Shown here: piece by piece, positions 45,606-57,330 of the stretch
How the letters are laid out: each line of letters begins with the position of its first letter
Numbering within the stretch: the stretch's first letter is position 1
Assembly (NCBI GenBank): GCA_001692895.1
Contig: KV748212.1
Coordinates: 1,114,428-1,178,427 of the forward strand
Direction of reading: 5' to 3'
Length of the DNA stretch: 64,000 nt
From: Cenococcum geophilum 1.58
Lineage: Eukaryota; Ascomycota; Dothideomycetes; Gloniales; Gloniaceae
Notes under the pieces: model-generated
The model's database searches: none
The model's input: only the letters and a program-made list of their open reading frames with translations
Told to the model about the DNA's origin: nothing
Translations under genes and position numbers: made by a program

Positions 45606-46030
45606 TGTAACGGAACCTTGTAGTAGGAACTACGATGGGCTCGTTATTGGGCTAGGTATATAGGAAATGCAAGTATAAAAGTCAACAACGTAATAATAAC
45701 TGGTGGAGTGGTTGCCTAATAGATTAACTTTAATTATATTCTGAGAATTACTATAAGGAAGGAACTATCTAGGTAGGGACTAAGGGTCCTTAAATACACA
45801 ACCGTACTCCTATAAAATCCTTTTTATATATAATATACGTCTTATATATAAGGTACGTAAGTTCCTCTCGTTCCTCTCGTTTAATATATAGCACATTATA
45901 TAACCTTAGCTACTATTCCTCGTTACATAGTTCTATTGGCTCTATTCTAAACTATACCTAAATTAACCAACTAGCTTCTTCTGACTCTTCCCTAAGTAGT
46001 TATAATATTATACTTAAAGCGTCCATAACA
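45606..46030 (-). repeat. Gypsy-B2 LTR (3' LTR in element orientation)
   Basis: A 425-bp LTR, same length and ends as in Gypsy-B1. It is preceded by ATACC. Confidence 0.9.
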
Positions 46031-49000
46031 CCATCTCCCTCCTTTTTATCTTCGTCCTTAAAGATTTCTAATATCTTTAAGTCGTTTACTAGAGGTATTA
46101 TATCCGTCTAATTAATTTAGTTAATATTATTGCTTATTATACCTAAAGTAATTTCTTCTTTACACGCCCAACGTCGTGCTCGCACTATTACTGCAATATT
46201 ATCTCTAGGTAAGATTATACCGTCTCCGTATTCTTATTATTTAAAAAAAGGGTTAGTTTATATTGCGTTAGCGAACCTATCTTTATAACAACCGTTCTTT
46301 TACTTAAAGTATACTAAAGCAAATATTTGTTCGTCCTATAACGTTTACTCTACCTTTAATACTAAATATACGCGACCTATTACTCTTAATAGTCGTTGAG
46401 TTCCCTAATTAATTTATCTTAGGGTTTTATATTTAATCTGCTGCTATACGGCTAGATAGTAAACTATTTTAAGACCTTACTAAATTAGAACGTTCTTAGG
46501 ATGCGGAACAGAAGGCCCTAGATACTTATATTGCGGTATCTACTTATTTGCTCCGTCTTAAGAAGGTTTATAAAAAGATCTATTTTAAAAAGTAGAAACT
46601 TATAAAATAGGGTTTATAGGAACTTAGTAATAAAAAAACAGATTCTCTTTTAATAGAGAAGGAAATAGATCCGAGTAGTTCAGCAACTACTCTTCTTAGG
46701 TCCCCCTTAGGTGACTTATTCTTTAGCAATCCTTCTTTATTAATACTACCTAACCTAATTTCTTCTAATACTCCTGTACCTTTCCTATAGTGTTCTTTAA
46801 ATTTTCTAGTAGTTCCTAAGTAGTCTTAATATAGCCTATCCACTTTACCTTATACTATATTTTATCATTAATATCCTCGTAACTAACAATCCTTAAAACT
46901 TGCTATTTGTCTTCTTCTTATCCTTTATACGTGTCTTTTTTATAAATTAGTAGCTTAATATTCCTATATACTAGCTCTAGTATTACAATATACTATATAG
47001 GGTAGATCTTTATTTTAACTAGTAGGTTTAACTTAAACATAACTAGTGAAATCCTTTANNTAATTTTAAAAGGTCNTAGTCTAANNTNGTNTAACTTCTT
47101 ACTTAGTNATNAACTCTTAAAANTTTTATATAGTAGCTATACTTTATCTCCCTCCTTAAGATCTAGTCCCTTAGATCTCTTAGCATTATAGTACTTTTTT
47201 ATTTTCTCTTATACTATCTTTACTGTTTCTATAAGGTTCTTATAAAGATTTATTAATATCTCCATTCTTTATTTAGCTATACTACTTATCTTCTTTACTT
47301 AACGTAGCAATAGCGATATTCTTAGCTTATATCCATAATTCGCCTTAAATAGTAACATACCTATTCCTTCTTATAGTATCGCATTATATATAAACTATAT
47401 AACTAGTAATAATAATACCCAATTATTCTATGTATAATTAATATAGTATTTTAGATACTGTTTTAGTATCTAATTTAGTCTTTCTATTTAACCGTCTGTC
47501 TGTAGATAATATATAGTAGAAGTTACTACTCTAACTCCTTACTCCGCTAAGAATACCTCCTAGAATACTACTATAAATCTTAGATCTCTATCCAATATAA
47601 TCTTACTTAGTGCTCTATGCCTTATAAATACTTCTTTAACATAGATTCTAGTGACATCTTCTGCCGATATCTCTTCTATATATACTATAAAGTATCCCTA
47701 CTTTATAAGCTTATCCACTATTACTAAAATTATATTATAATCTTATCCGGTAATAGAATCCCTTAACTTTAGTAACTTAATAATAAAGTCCTATAATATA
47801 ACCTCCTATAGTCTTTTTAGTATTTTAATAGGTTATAGCCCTCTATATAGCTTATACCTTATTAGTTTATTCCTTTAGCAATCTAAACATTTTTTTATAA
47901 CTTTTCGCGCTAGTCCCTAGATTCCGTTAATAATATACTCCTCCTAGAGTCTTAACACTAAGCCCATGGCTCCATTATATCCTTAAGTTAATCCTTTATA
48001 AAAGTCTTCTATAAATTACTCTACTATACTTCTTAGGATATACTTTACTTCTTAACTTTCGTATATATCCATTTGTAGATTTTCTAGCTATACTTTTAGA
48101 ATCCTTTATACCTAAAAGCTTTCTGGTGTCTTATAGACCTTATCTAACTCTTCTTAAGTTACTATAATTTTTGGATAATTATACCTAATTAATCCGTCTA
48201 TATTCTTTCGCAGTAAAGCCCCTAATAGCTTTTTATTATTCTATAGTTTAGCCTTTTAACTTAGAGCATCTGCTTACGTATTGTCTGTACCCTTAGTATA
48301 CTAAATCTTAAAATAGTATTCTATAAGTATATCCGCCCATCTAACCTATCTTTAGTTAAGTTCCTTTATTATTAGGAATCCTATTAGGTTCTTATAATCC
48401 GTCTTAACTATAAATAGTTTCTCTATGCCTTATAAGAATACTCTTTATTTCTTTAATACTATAACTATACCTAATAACTCCTTATTGTAAATATTATAGT
48501 TTAACTTTAGTAGTATTATCTTCTAACTATAATATACCACTAGGTACCATCTATTTTAATATTTCTGTATAAAGTACGCCCCTAGTATATAGTCTAATAT
48601 ATTTGTTTTTATAACTGTCTCTAGTTTTAGTTAATAGATCTTTAGAACTGGCTCCTAGGTAAATAACTCTTTAACTTTCTTAAAGAGTTCCCTCTGTTCC
48701 TTTTCCTATACCCATAGTTCTTCTTTCTTTATTAATTACGTAAATGGCTTAATATCCTTTAACTATTACGCTATAAACCTTCTATAGTAATTATAAAACC
48801 CTAGAAACAATTTTAACTGCGTAACGTTCTCTAGTTCTTACCAATTTACTATAGTCTTAATCTTTTTTAGATCTATACTAAGTTGGCCTAGTTTAATAAT
48901 AAATCTAACAAAATCGGTCTTCCTAGTAAAGAACTCGTATTTTTTAATTACTACTAGCATCTGTTCTTCCTATAGTCTCTTTAAAACCTATTTAATATAT

Positions 49001-52000
49001 TCCCCGTGTTCTTCCTTAGTTATTAAGTAGATAATAATATTATTAAGGTATACTATAATAAATTTATCTAAGTATTCTCCTAATATATTATTAATACGCT
49101 TTTAAAACGTTGCTAGTGCGTTTATAAGCCCGAATTGTATAACTAATAGTTTATATAGTCCTTCCTTTAACCTAAAGGCTGCCTTCTACTTATTACCTTC
49201 TTTAATCCTAATCTAATGGTACGCCTATCTTAGATCTATCTTTATAAAGATTTACGCATTACCTATCCTGTCTTAGATTTCGCTAATTAAGGGTAAAGGA
49301 TACCTATCCTTTCTGGTAATGCTATTTAACTATCTATAGTCGATACACAGCCTTAGTTTGCTATTCTTCTTTAATACAAATAGTACTAGATAACCTATTA
49401 ATAACTGCGATAGTCTAATATATCCCTTTTATAGATTTTCCTAGACAAACTCTTTTAATACTCTACCTTTTTCTTTAGTAAGCTTATAGATTAGAAAGAA
49501 CCTTAAACTTATTTCTAGTTCTAATTCTATTTTATAATCCTATACTATATACTCTAATAGCTTCTTACTTTCTAGTAACTATAGTTTTTTGCCATACTTA
49601 TAGTATCTCTTTAGTATATAGCTCAGCCCTTTTTCTATTTCTTTATAGGTTGCTCCTACTTAGTACTATACTAACTTGGCTTATTATCGCATCTTATATT
49701 ATTAAATATCCCTAATATTAACCTAACCTATAATCTAATTAATTTTTAGATTATATTCCTATAACTAAGGCATTCCTAGTACTGCCTTATTATTCCCTAA
49801 TAGTAATATATTAAAAGACATCTTAATTTATTTCCCTTTAATGGTTAACTAAATAGGTCCTGTTTTAAGATTAATAATGCCTCCTCTATAGGCTATTAGA
49901 TCTCCTAAAATTATCACTAATAGATAAAGGTGCTCCTTTTTCCTATATAGTAAACCTATCCTTTTAACTACTATTAGTAAGATATAGTTCCTTATTGCTC
50001 CACTATCTATTAGTGCCTTAAACTGTTAATCTTACTATTTAACTTATAAATTTAGGTATTATCCTTAAATTCCTTTAAGGGTCTAAGGCTCTACTACTAG
50101 CTCCCTCTAGTCTTATAGGCCTCTACTTTTCCTAACTATTAGCTACTTAATCCTGTTTATACTTAGTCTAACTTAGGCTAATACTTAGTTCGCTTTTTGT
50201 CTTTAATATACTATAGACATATATTCTCTGGGCATTCTCACTACTATTATCCGTCTAGGCATTTTTCCGTAAGAAATCTTCCTAGTTAAAGTGTTAAGTC
50301 CCCTAACTTCTAAACTTCTACTAAATACTAACTATATATATACTTAGCATTTCTATACCTTTATTCTTCTACTAACTAATATATTCTTATAGGGTACTTC
50401 TAATTCTTTTCCTTTAGATTCTTGTGCATATTATATATGTCGTCTATATATGCAATCTATAATAGCGTATAGTGTACTTAGTGTCTTAGGTTAACTCTTA
50501 GCTTATCTTTATCCTTAAGTTTAAACCTCTATCGTATTAATCTAAACGTTATAACTTTATTTATAGGTACTAATATATGCCTCTCGCTTCTTTAGTCCTC
50601 TAAACGCTCCTTTAGATCTTTTAATATTATAATTAAGGCTCCTTTAATGTAACTTATAGCCTTTTCCGTAATTGGGTGGTTTTGGATAACTTTTTTATCT
50701 AACTACATATAGAAATCTTCCCACTTATTATTATGCCTCTGCCTATACCACTTTTAGTACAGCTACTAGAGTATATACGGCTCGTCCGTAAGGAAGTATC
50801 TTCTTATTACTGCGTTATAATAACCTTTCGTGTGTCGTTCCTTAAACTTGGTTAGAATCCCTAGATCCTCTTCATTTTCTAGTTTAGTAAGCCACTCGGC
50901 TCTTAGTATACCTACTCTTAGCCTATTAGTAATTCTTTATATAGGTGCTTAATCCCTTATATATCCCAATATACTAGATCTTTTATCTAGTTTCTGTTCT
51001 TACTATACGATAATTCTTACTCTAAATTCTTCTATAGTTTCCTTTGACTTACATCTTGCGCTTAAATCCTTAAAGTCCTCCTACTTCTTAATCTTAGTAT
51101 TAACTTTTCGATCTTTAGGCCGAACACTATATTCTCCTAGTAAATCCTCTAGGTCTATATATTTGTCTCCTAGTTTAGTTGCTGTTTAAATTGCAGATTC
51201 TCTAATCTATAAAGAAGCTCCTTACTTCTTACTTATAGGTGTCCTAATTCGTACTCCAAATTCTTAATTCCTTAGATTCTTTAATCCTAAGCTTGCTTTT
51301 AACTTAAGCTTAGCTCCTGCCTTAGTCCAACTAGGCTTGCTTAGTATTCTTATCTCGTCTTAAGAGTCTTAAATCTTATTTATCTTATCTTAAGAATCTT
51401 ATACCTATAGGAAACTTTATCCCGAGCTTATTCGTATATCTCTAAACTAAGCTACTGCTCTACTCTATTGGTTTTTGTCCGTTGTAGGTCCTTAAGCTTA
51501 CCTTATCTTATTTTAAGAATCTTAGTCGTCTCTTATCTCATCTTAAAAATCTTAAGCCTTTAGCCTTTTGCCTTTATTAAATGCCAAAGTGGTTTACTAT
51601 CCTACTTCTCTTACGTCTTATAAAGCAATAGACATCGTGTCTAGTGGGGTTTTAATCCCTACTAATATTTCTTATTTTGTAGTGGAATTATCCTCTACCT
51701 TTATTATAACGTCTTAGAGGTCTATATACTTCTAGTAAGCTGCTCTTATTACCTTATCATTATAAAATATTTCGCCTTTATTAAATTTATCGTCCTTAAT
51801 GTCCGATCTACGAACTGGTTTATTAGTTCCTTTATACTCTATAGATTTTGGCTCCTATAGCTAATAGCTTACGCTATACTTAGCGTCTTTATAAATTTAG
51901 TATGCGTTATTATAACAAAACGCAAAACTTCTAATTAAACACTCTTTTGTTCCTTATAGTACACTATTATCCCTTTATATATGTATGTCTTCTACTATTA

Positions 52001-53128
52001 GTTTTATTCCCTTTATTATATAGTAACTCTAACTATCTTTATAATCCCTTATAAAGTAACCCTATTTTCCGCAATTTATACAAGCTCTATCTTTAAACTA
52101 TTAACTTTACTATAGAGTCCGCCTAAACATCTTCTACTGCTAAGATCCCTAGTTTAGCCTCTGCTCCTTAGTTCTATAATTACTAGATCCTTAACCTCTA
52201 GGTTTTTATAGTTTCTTACTCTATCTCTTATAGGCTTTTTTAGTACCACTTAGGTCTATTAGCTCTACGCTATACTATAGTTTCTAACTTAGCTTTAGTC
52301 GTTGCGTGCTTTACATTTTATATAACTATAGAACTCTATCCTAGCCTCTCTTAGCCTATTCCCTTTAGTAGATCCAATTATTAATCTTAATTACTTAATC
52401 TATTAAATCCCTTAAAGTGTCCGCATCTTCTATTAGGATAATTATGTCCTAGACTTTAGCCTTAAGTCCTTATTTATACTGTACCATAAGCGCCTTATTA
52501 TTCTACTCTACTTATATTGCTAACGTCTAGAACTATATTATATACTTAATCGCTAAGGTTCGTTATGTAATATCTTAGAGTTTTCTTTCCGCTATAGTTA
52601 TTAATTCTAGGTTTTTAAATATTTGTGTAAGTCGCTCTGCAAATCCTTTCTAGCTTAAGAATATAAATCACACCTTATAGTTAGTGGTTGTTATTCTATT
52701 TATTTATATCTCCGTAAGATAAGGTTTAAACTACTCTAGTGCTCTTCCTAATAGGAATAGTCCCGTATAGGCTATTCGATCTATAAATATTAGTAGCTTT
52801 ACCCCTTCTTATAAAACCTTAAAGTGCATTTATATAAGAAATCCTTTAAGCTTCGATCTTTCTCCTAAGAATCTCTTAATAGATAGTAACTTAACCTTCG
52901 CTACTTTAATCCTATTAACCCTTTCTTCTAACGCTGTATTATTAGTTATTAACTAGTTAATTACCTCTTATAACTGTCCAACCGTTACTAGTTGCTATAA
53001 GTTAGTATCTGCCATACTGGTATTACCTAACCTTAAAGTAGTTACCGCCGTTAATAGCGTTATAGTGGCTGCTTTTAGTGGCATATTGTTTAACTTGCTA
53101 TATTAATACCGTAACTAGGTAGTAATTA

Positions 53129-53553
53129 TATAACGGAACCTTATAGCAGGAACTACGATAGGCTCGTTATTAGGCTAGGTATATAAAAAATGCAAGTATA
53201 AAAGTCAACAACGTAATAATAACTAGTGGAGTGGTTGCCTAACAGATTAACTCTAATTATATTCTAAGAATTACTATAAGGAAGGAACTATCTAGGTAGG
53301 GACTAATAGTCCTTAAATACACAACCATACTCCTATAAAATCCTTCTTATACGTAATATACGTCTTATACATAAGGTACGTAAGTTCCTCTTATTCCTCT
53401 CGTTTAATACGTAGCATATTATATAACCTTAGCTACTATTCCTCGTTATATAGTTCTATTGGCTCCATCCTAAACCGTGCCTAAATTAACCAACTAGCTT
53501 CTTCCGACTCTTCCCTAACTAGTCGTAATATCGTACTTAAAGCGTCCGTAACA
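53129..53553 (-). repeat. Gypsy-B2 LTR (5' LTR in element orientation)
   Basis: A 425-bp partner LTR followed by ATACC. It differs from 45606-46030 almost only by transitions. Confidence 0.9.
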
Positions 53554-54923
53554 ATACCCTAGGGGGGAGTCTTTCCTTAAGGTTCTTCTTTTCTTAACTT
53601 ATTAGACGTTTCTCCTTCCTATATCTCCTTAATATCGCCTATATCCTTTAGCTCTAAGTAGGATAAGGTAAAGTAACCCTCCTTATTATAGTTATAGCAC
53701 GTAGCTAAGGTAGGGTTGATTAGGGTATTATAATAAGTACTAGTTAGGGGTATAGTATATAGCTAGTTAGGCGAGGCTCGCCGGTGCGTAGATATAACCG
53801 CTTTTAGTATAAGAGTGGTTATAGCTTATCTTCCTACTTTAGCTCCTATAGGTATAGCTAATAAGTTTTAATTATTATAAGGTCGCTTCTACTAATTAGG
53901 GCGGGCGTTAATTCGCTTTAGTTTTAAATCTAATAATAGGTAATAAGTTATAAGTCTGTTATATATTAAAAGGTTATTTAAGGTTATAGCGATCTTTTTT
54001 TATAGCTAGATTGTTAGCTTATTATATAAGTTTAATTAGTAGTTCTTAAGGGGAACCTAGTCTTCTTCCGTAAGGTATAAGAATTAAGTTTAGAATTTAG
54101 TAAAGGGTTAGTTTAGTTTTATTATTAGGTGGTTATAGTTATACTAGGCGTTCCGTACTTTATTTAGGTTAATATAAATAGCCGCTAGGTGCCATATTAT
54201 CTTATTAATAGATATAAATTAGATAGGGGAATTATCCTTAAACTTGGCTTAAAGGTGCCGTTAGGCGTCTCTAGTGGTTTAACTAAAGAGGTAGAGTATT
54301 TTAGCTTCTTTAAAAAGAAAATAGTTATAGTTAACGCGGAGCTTTCCTTCTGCTTAAATCCTTTAATTTTTAAAGGTAAGGTCTATCCCGTTAAATAGTA
54401 GTTTAGGGTTAAGAAGCTTAATAAACTTTAATTACTTTATTATTATATCCGTACTCCCTAGTATATTATATTTAGTGGAGTAAATAGGTTGGCTAGGGCT
54501 TTAAAAGGGGGAAGCTAGGCTATTTTATAGGGCTATAAGGCTTTCTAGGATCTTTTATAGGGTCTCTTATATATTCCTTACCTTAAGATAATTAGCTTTT
54601 TAGCTAGCTACAAGGGTATAAATTTGCTTATGTACATTTATAATAATATTATTATCTTTAATTTCTAATCCTAATTAGATCTTAGGTTTCTCTTAAGTAG
54701 AGGTAGCTCTCTTAAATAAGCTAGCTTTAGGTGCTATTATTAGCTTTTTAAGGTTTGTTAGTATTATACGCTTTAGTTTTAATTCTAGGGGTATAGGTCT
54801 AGTTCTATCTAGCTTATAAAGTAGGATATTAATAAGGCCTTCCTAGGTAATATAGAGTAACTTTAGTGTCTAAGTATAACGCATTAACGTATTATTATAG
54901 ATAAGGGTCTTCTTTTAGGGTAG

Positions 54924-55346
54924 TATTACGGACGCTTTAAGTACGATGTTATAACTACTAGGAGAAGAGTTAGAAGAAGCTAGTTAGTTAATTTAGGTAC
55001 GGTCTAGAATGGAGCCGATAGAGCTATATAATGAGGAATAGTAGCTAAGGTTATATAACGTTATACGCAGTATACGTAGTATACGAAGGAAACGTACGTA
55101 TAATACGTATAACACGTATATTATATATAAGAAGGATTTTATAGGAGTACGGTTGTGTATTTAAGGACCCTTAATCCCTACCTAGATAGTTTCTTCCTTA
55201 TAGTAATTCTTAGAATATAATTAGAGTTAATCTATTAGGTAACTACTCTACTAGTTATTATTACGTTATTAACTTTAATTTGTATTACCTATATACCTAG
55301 CCCAATAACAAGCCTATTATAGTACTTGCTATAAGGTTCTATTATA
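54924..55346 (+). repeat. Gypsy-B3 5' LTR
   Basis: About 423 bp, the plus-orientation counterpart of the Gypsy-B1 and B2 LTRs. The matching 3' LTR is not in the window. Confidence 0.88.
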
Positions 55347-55883
55347 TAATTACTACCTAGTTATAGTATTAAATATAGAAAGTTAAATAATATGCCACTA
55401 AAAGCAGCCACTATAACGCTATTGACGGCAGCAACTACTTTAGGTTAGGAAATAATACTAGTATAGCAGATACTAACTTATAGTAACCTATAACGGTTAG
55501 ACAATTATAAAAGATAGTTAACTAGTTAACGGAAAATAATGCGATACTAGAAAATAGGATTAACGGGATAGGAGTAGCAAAAATTAAGTTACCATCAATT
55601 AAGAGATTCTTAGAAGAAAGATTAAAGCTTAAAAGATTCCTTATGTAAATGCACTTTAAGGTTATATAAGAAGGAGCGAAGCTACTAATACCTATAGATC
55701 GAATAGCATATGCAGGACTATTCCTATTAGAAAGGGCACTTAAGTAGTTTAAGCCTTACTTTACGGAAATATAGGTAAACGGAATAACGACCACTAATTA
55801 GGAGGTATAATTTATATTCTTAAGCTAGGAAGGGTTTACGGAGCGACTTATATAAATATTTAGAGACCTAGAGGCAGTAACTA

Positions 55884-56024
55884 TCCCTTAACCCGCTGGT
55901 GGACAACGCTCGGGCCAGTTTTCAGGCCCGTACAGCAACACTCCATCACGGAGAGCTGAGAGAGAGCCTCTTATTGGCTAGATCCTTATCGATAACGTTG
56001 AGCCCATCTCAGCGGGTTAAGGGA
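55884..56024. mobile_element. MITE-1, 141-bp TA-target MITE, un-mutated
   Basis: A 141-bp insert with perfect 15-bp inverted ends (TCCCTTAACCCGCTG / CAGCGGGTTAAGGGA) and a TA duplication at 55882-55883 and 56025-56026. Gypsy-B1 (near 11130) and Gypsy-B2 carry the unoccupied site reading AACTATAGCGGAAAG, so the borders are certain. It is GC-balanced with normal CpG and CpA, in strong contrast to the RIP-scarred host. There is no coding capacity. TA target and inverted repeats point to a Tc1/mariner-mobilised MITE; the helper element is not in the window, and Tc1-1 has different ends. Confidence 0.92.
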
Positions 56025-57105
56025 TAGCGGAAAGAAAACTCTAAGACATTATATAACGAACCTTAGCAATTAAGTATATAATATAGTTCTAGACGTTAGC
56101 TATATAAGTTAAGTAGAATAATAAGGCGCTTATAGTATAGTATAAATAAGGACTTAAGGCTAAAGTCTAGGATATAATTATCCTAATAGAAGATACGGAC
56201 ACCCTATAGGAGTTAATAGATTAAGTGATTAAGATTAATAATTAGATCTACTAAAGGGAATAGGCTAAAAGAGGTTAGGATAGAGTTCTATAGTTATATA
56301 AGATGTAGAGTACGTAATAACTAAAGCTAAATTAGAAACTATAGTATGGCGTAGAGTTAATAGACCTAAGTAATACTAAAGAAGCCTATAAGAGATAAAG
56401 TAAGAAACTATAAAAACCTAGAGGTTAAGGATCTAGTAATTATTAGACTAAGGAGTAAAGGCTAAATTAGGGATCTTAGTAGCAGAAGACGTTTAGGCGG
56501 ACTCTGTAGCAAAGTTAGTAGTTTAAAGATAAAGCTTATATAAATTGCGGGAAATAAAGTTACTTTATAAGGGATTATAAAGATGGTTAGAGTTACTATA
56601 TAATAAAGGGAACTAGACTAGTAGAAGACATATATATATAAAGGGATAATAGTATACTACGAGGAACAAAAGAATATATAATTAGAAGTTTTGTATTTTG
56701 TTATAATAACGTATACCAAATTTATAAAGACGCTAAGTATAGCGTAAGCTATTAGCTATAGGAGCCAAAATCCTTAAAATATAGGGGAACTAATAAACTA
56801 TTACGTAGATCGGATATTAAAGACGACGAGTTTAATATAGGCGAAACATTTATAGATAATAAGGTAATAAAGGTAGCTTACTAGAAGCGTGCGAACCTTA
56901 AAGAAGTTATATTAAAAGTAGAAACTAAAACCGCTATAAAGCAAGGTTTAGTAACGGGAATTATAATACTGTTAGATACGGCATCTGTTACTTTATAAGA
57001 TAAAAGAAAGAGTATCTTATAGAGATTAAATAAGCAGACAACTACTAGTGCTAATTTATTACTTAATAAAGGTAAAAGGCCAAAGGCTTAAGATTTTTAA
57101 GACGA

Positions 57106-57330
57106 TTTTCCTACCGTTTTCTTACTACCTAATAGTTGCTAGCAACCTAGTATTTACTAGGAAACTGTAAATCCCTAATTTAGGGATTTATAAACTACTA
57201 GGACATAGCTACTAGCACATATTAAGCTGCCTAGAAAGGATTTATGTATATAGAACTATAGCGCTATAGCCTAGAGGCTGCATGCGCAGTATTATACGTA
57301 GTATAATACAATGGATATTAAAAAAAATCC
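57106..57330 (+). mobile_element. SINE-like retroposon, copy 2 (shorter, 5'-truncated copy)
   Basis: A 225-bp insert in Gypsy-B3 with a 9-bp direct duplication TTAAGACGA (57097-57105 and 57331-57339) and an A-run near its 3' end (57320-57327). It is collinear with the 3' two-thirds of copy 1 on the opposite strand, for example ATAGCCTAGAGGCTGCATGCG near 57270. Lacking the head of copy 1, it is probably 5'-truncated on insertion. No coding capacity. Confidence 0.82.

Larger units (their letters stand above)
45606..53553 (-). mobile_element. Gypsy-B2, full-length LTR retrotransposon fossil
   Basis: A 7948-bp element with 425-bp LTRs at 45606-46030 and 53129-53553 and an exact 5-bp duplication ATACC (45601-45605 and 53554-53558). 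It inserted into Gypsy-A1; comparison with Gypsy-A2 near 61745 shows the uninterrupted sequence. The parts follow the order of Gypsy-B1 (gag near 53085 downwards, zinc knuckle near 52050-52090, protease near 50010, RT near 49040-49400, integrase near 47300-48000, chromodomain-like tail near 46850). Structurally whole and heavily broken, with dozens of breaks, mostly RIP-type. It contains ambiguous bases at about 47059-47123. Confidence 0.9.
44527..54923 (-). mobile_element. Gypsy-A1, truncated LTR retrotransposon fossil hosting Gypsy-B2 and abutted by Gypsy-B3
   Basis: A minus-strand Gypsy-A copy in two visible pieces, 44527-45605 and 53554-54923, separated by Gypsy-B2. The right piece holds the 5' untranslated region and gag (start near 54735, zinc knuckle near 53650-53710); the left piece holds the protease and the region leading to the reverse transcriptase. 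The element stops at about 44527, so RT, integrase and 3' LTR are missing. On the right it is interrupted in its 5' untranslated region by Gypsy-B3, so any 5' LTR would lie beyond 64000. Heavily broken; the oldest layer of this nest. Confidence 0.8.

Noticed and set aside
54189-54398. 69-codon open frame conserved with one at 60900-61109
   Set aside because: Both are antisense to the gag region of Gypsy-A copies. Their similarity reflects the homology of the element, and RIP leaves the antisense strand free of stops (TAG and TAA become CTA and TTA).
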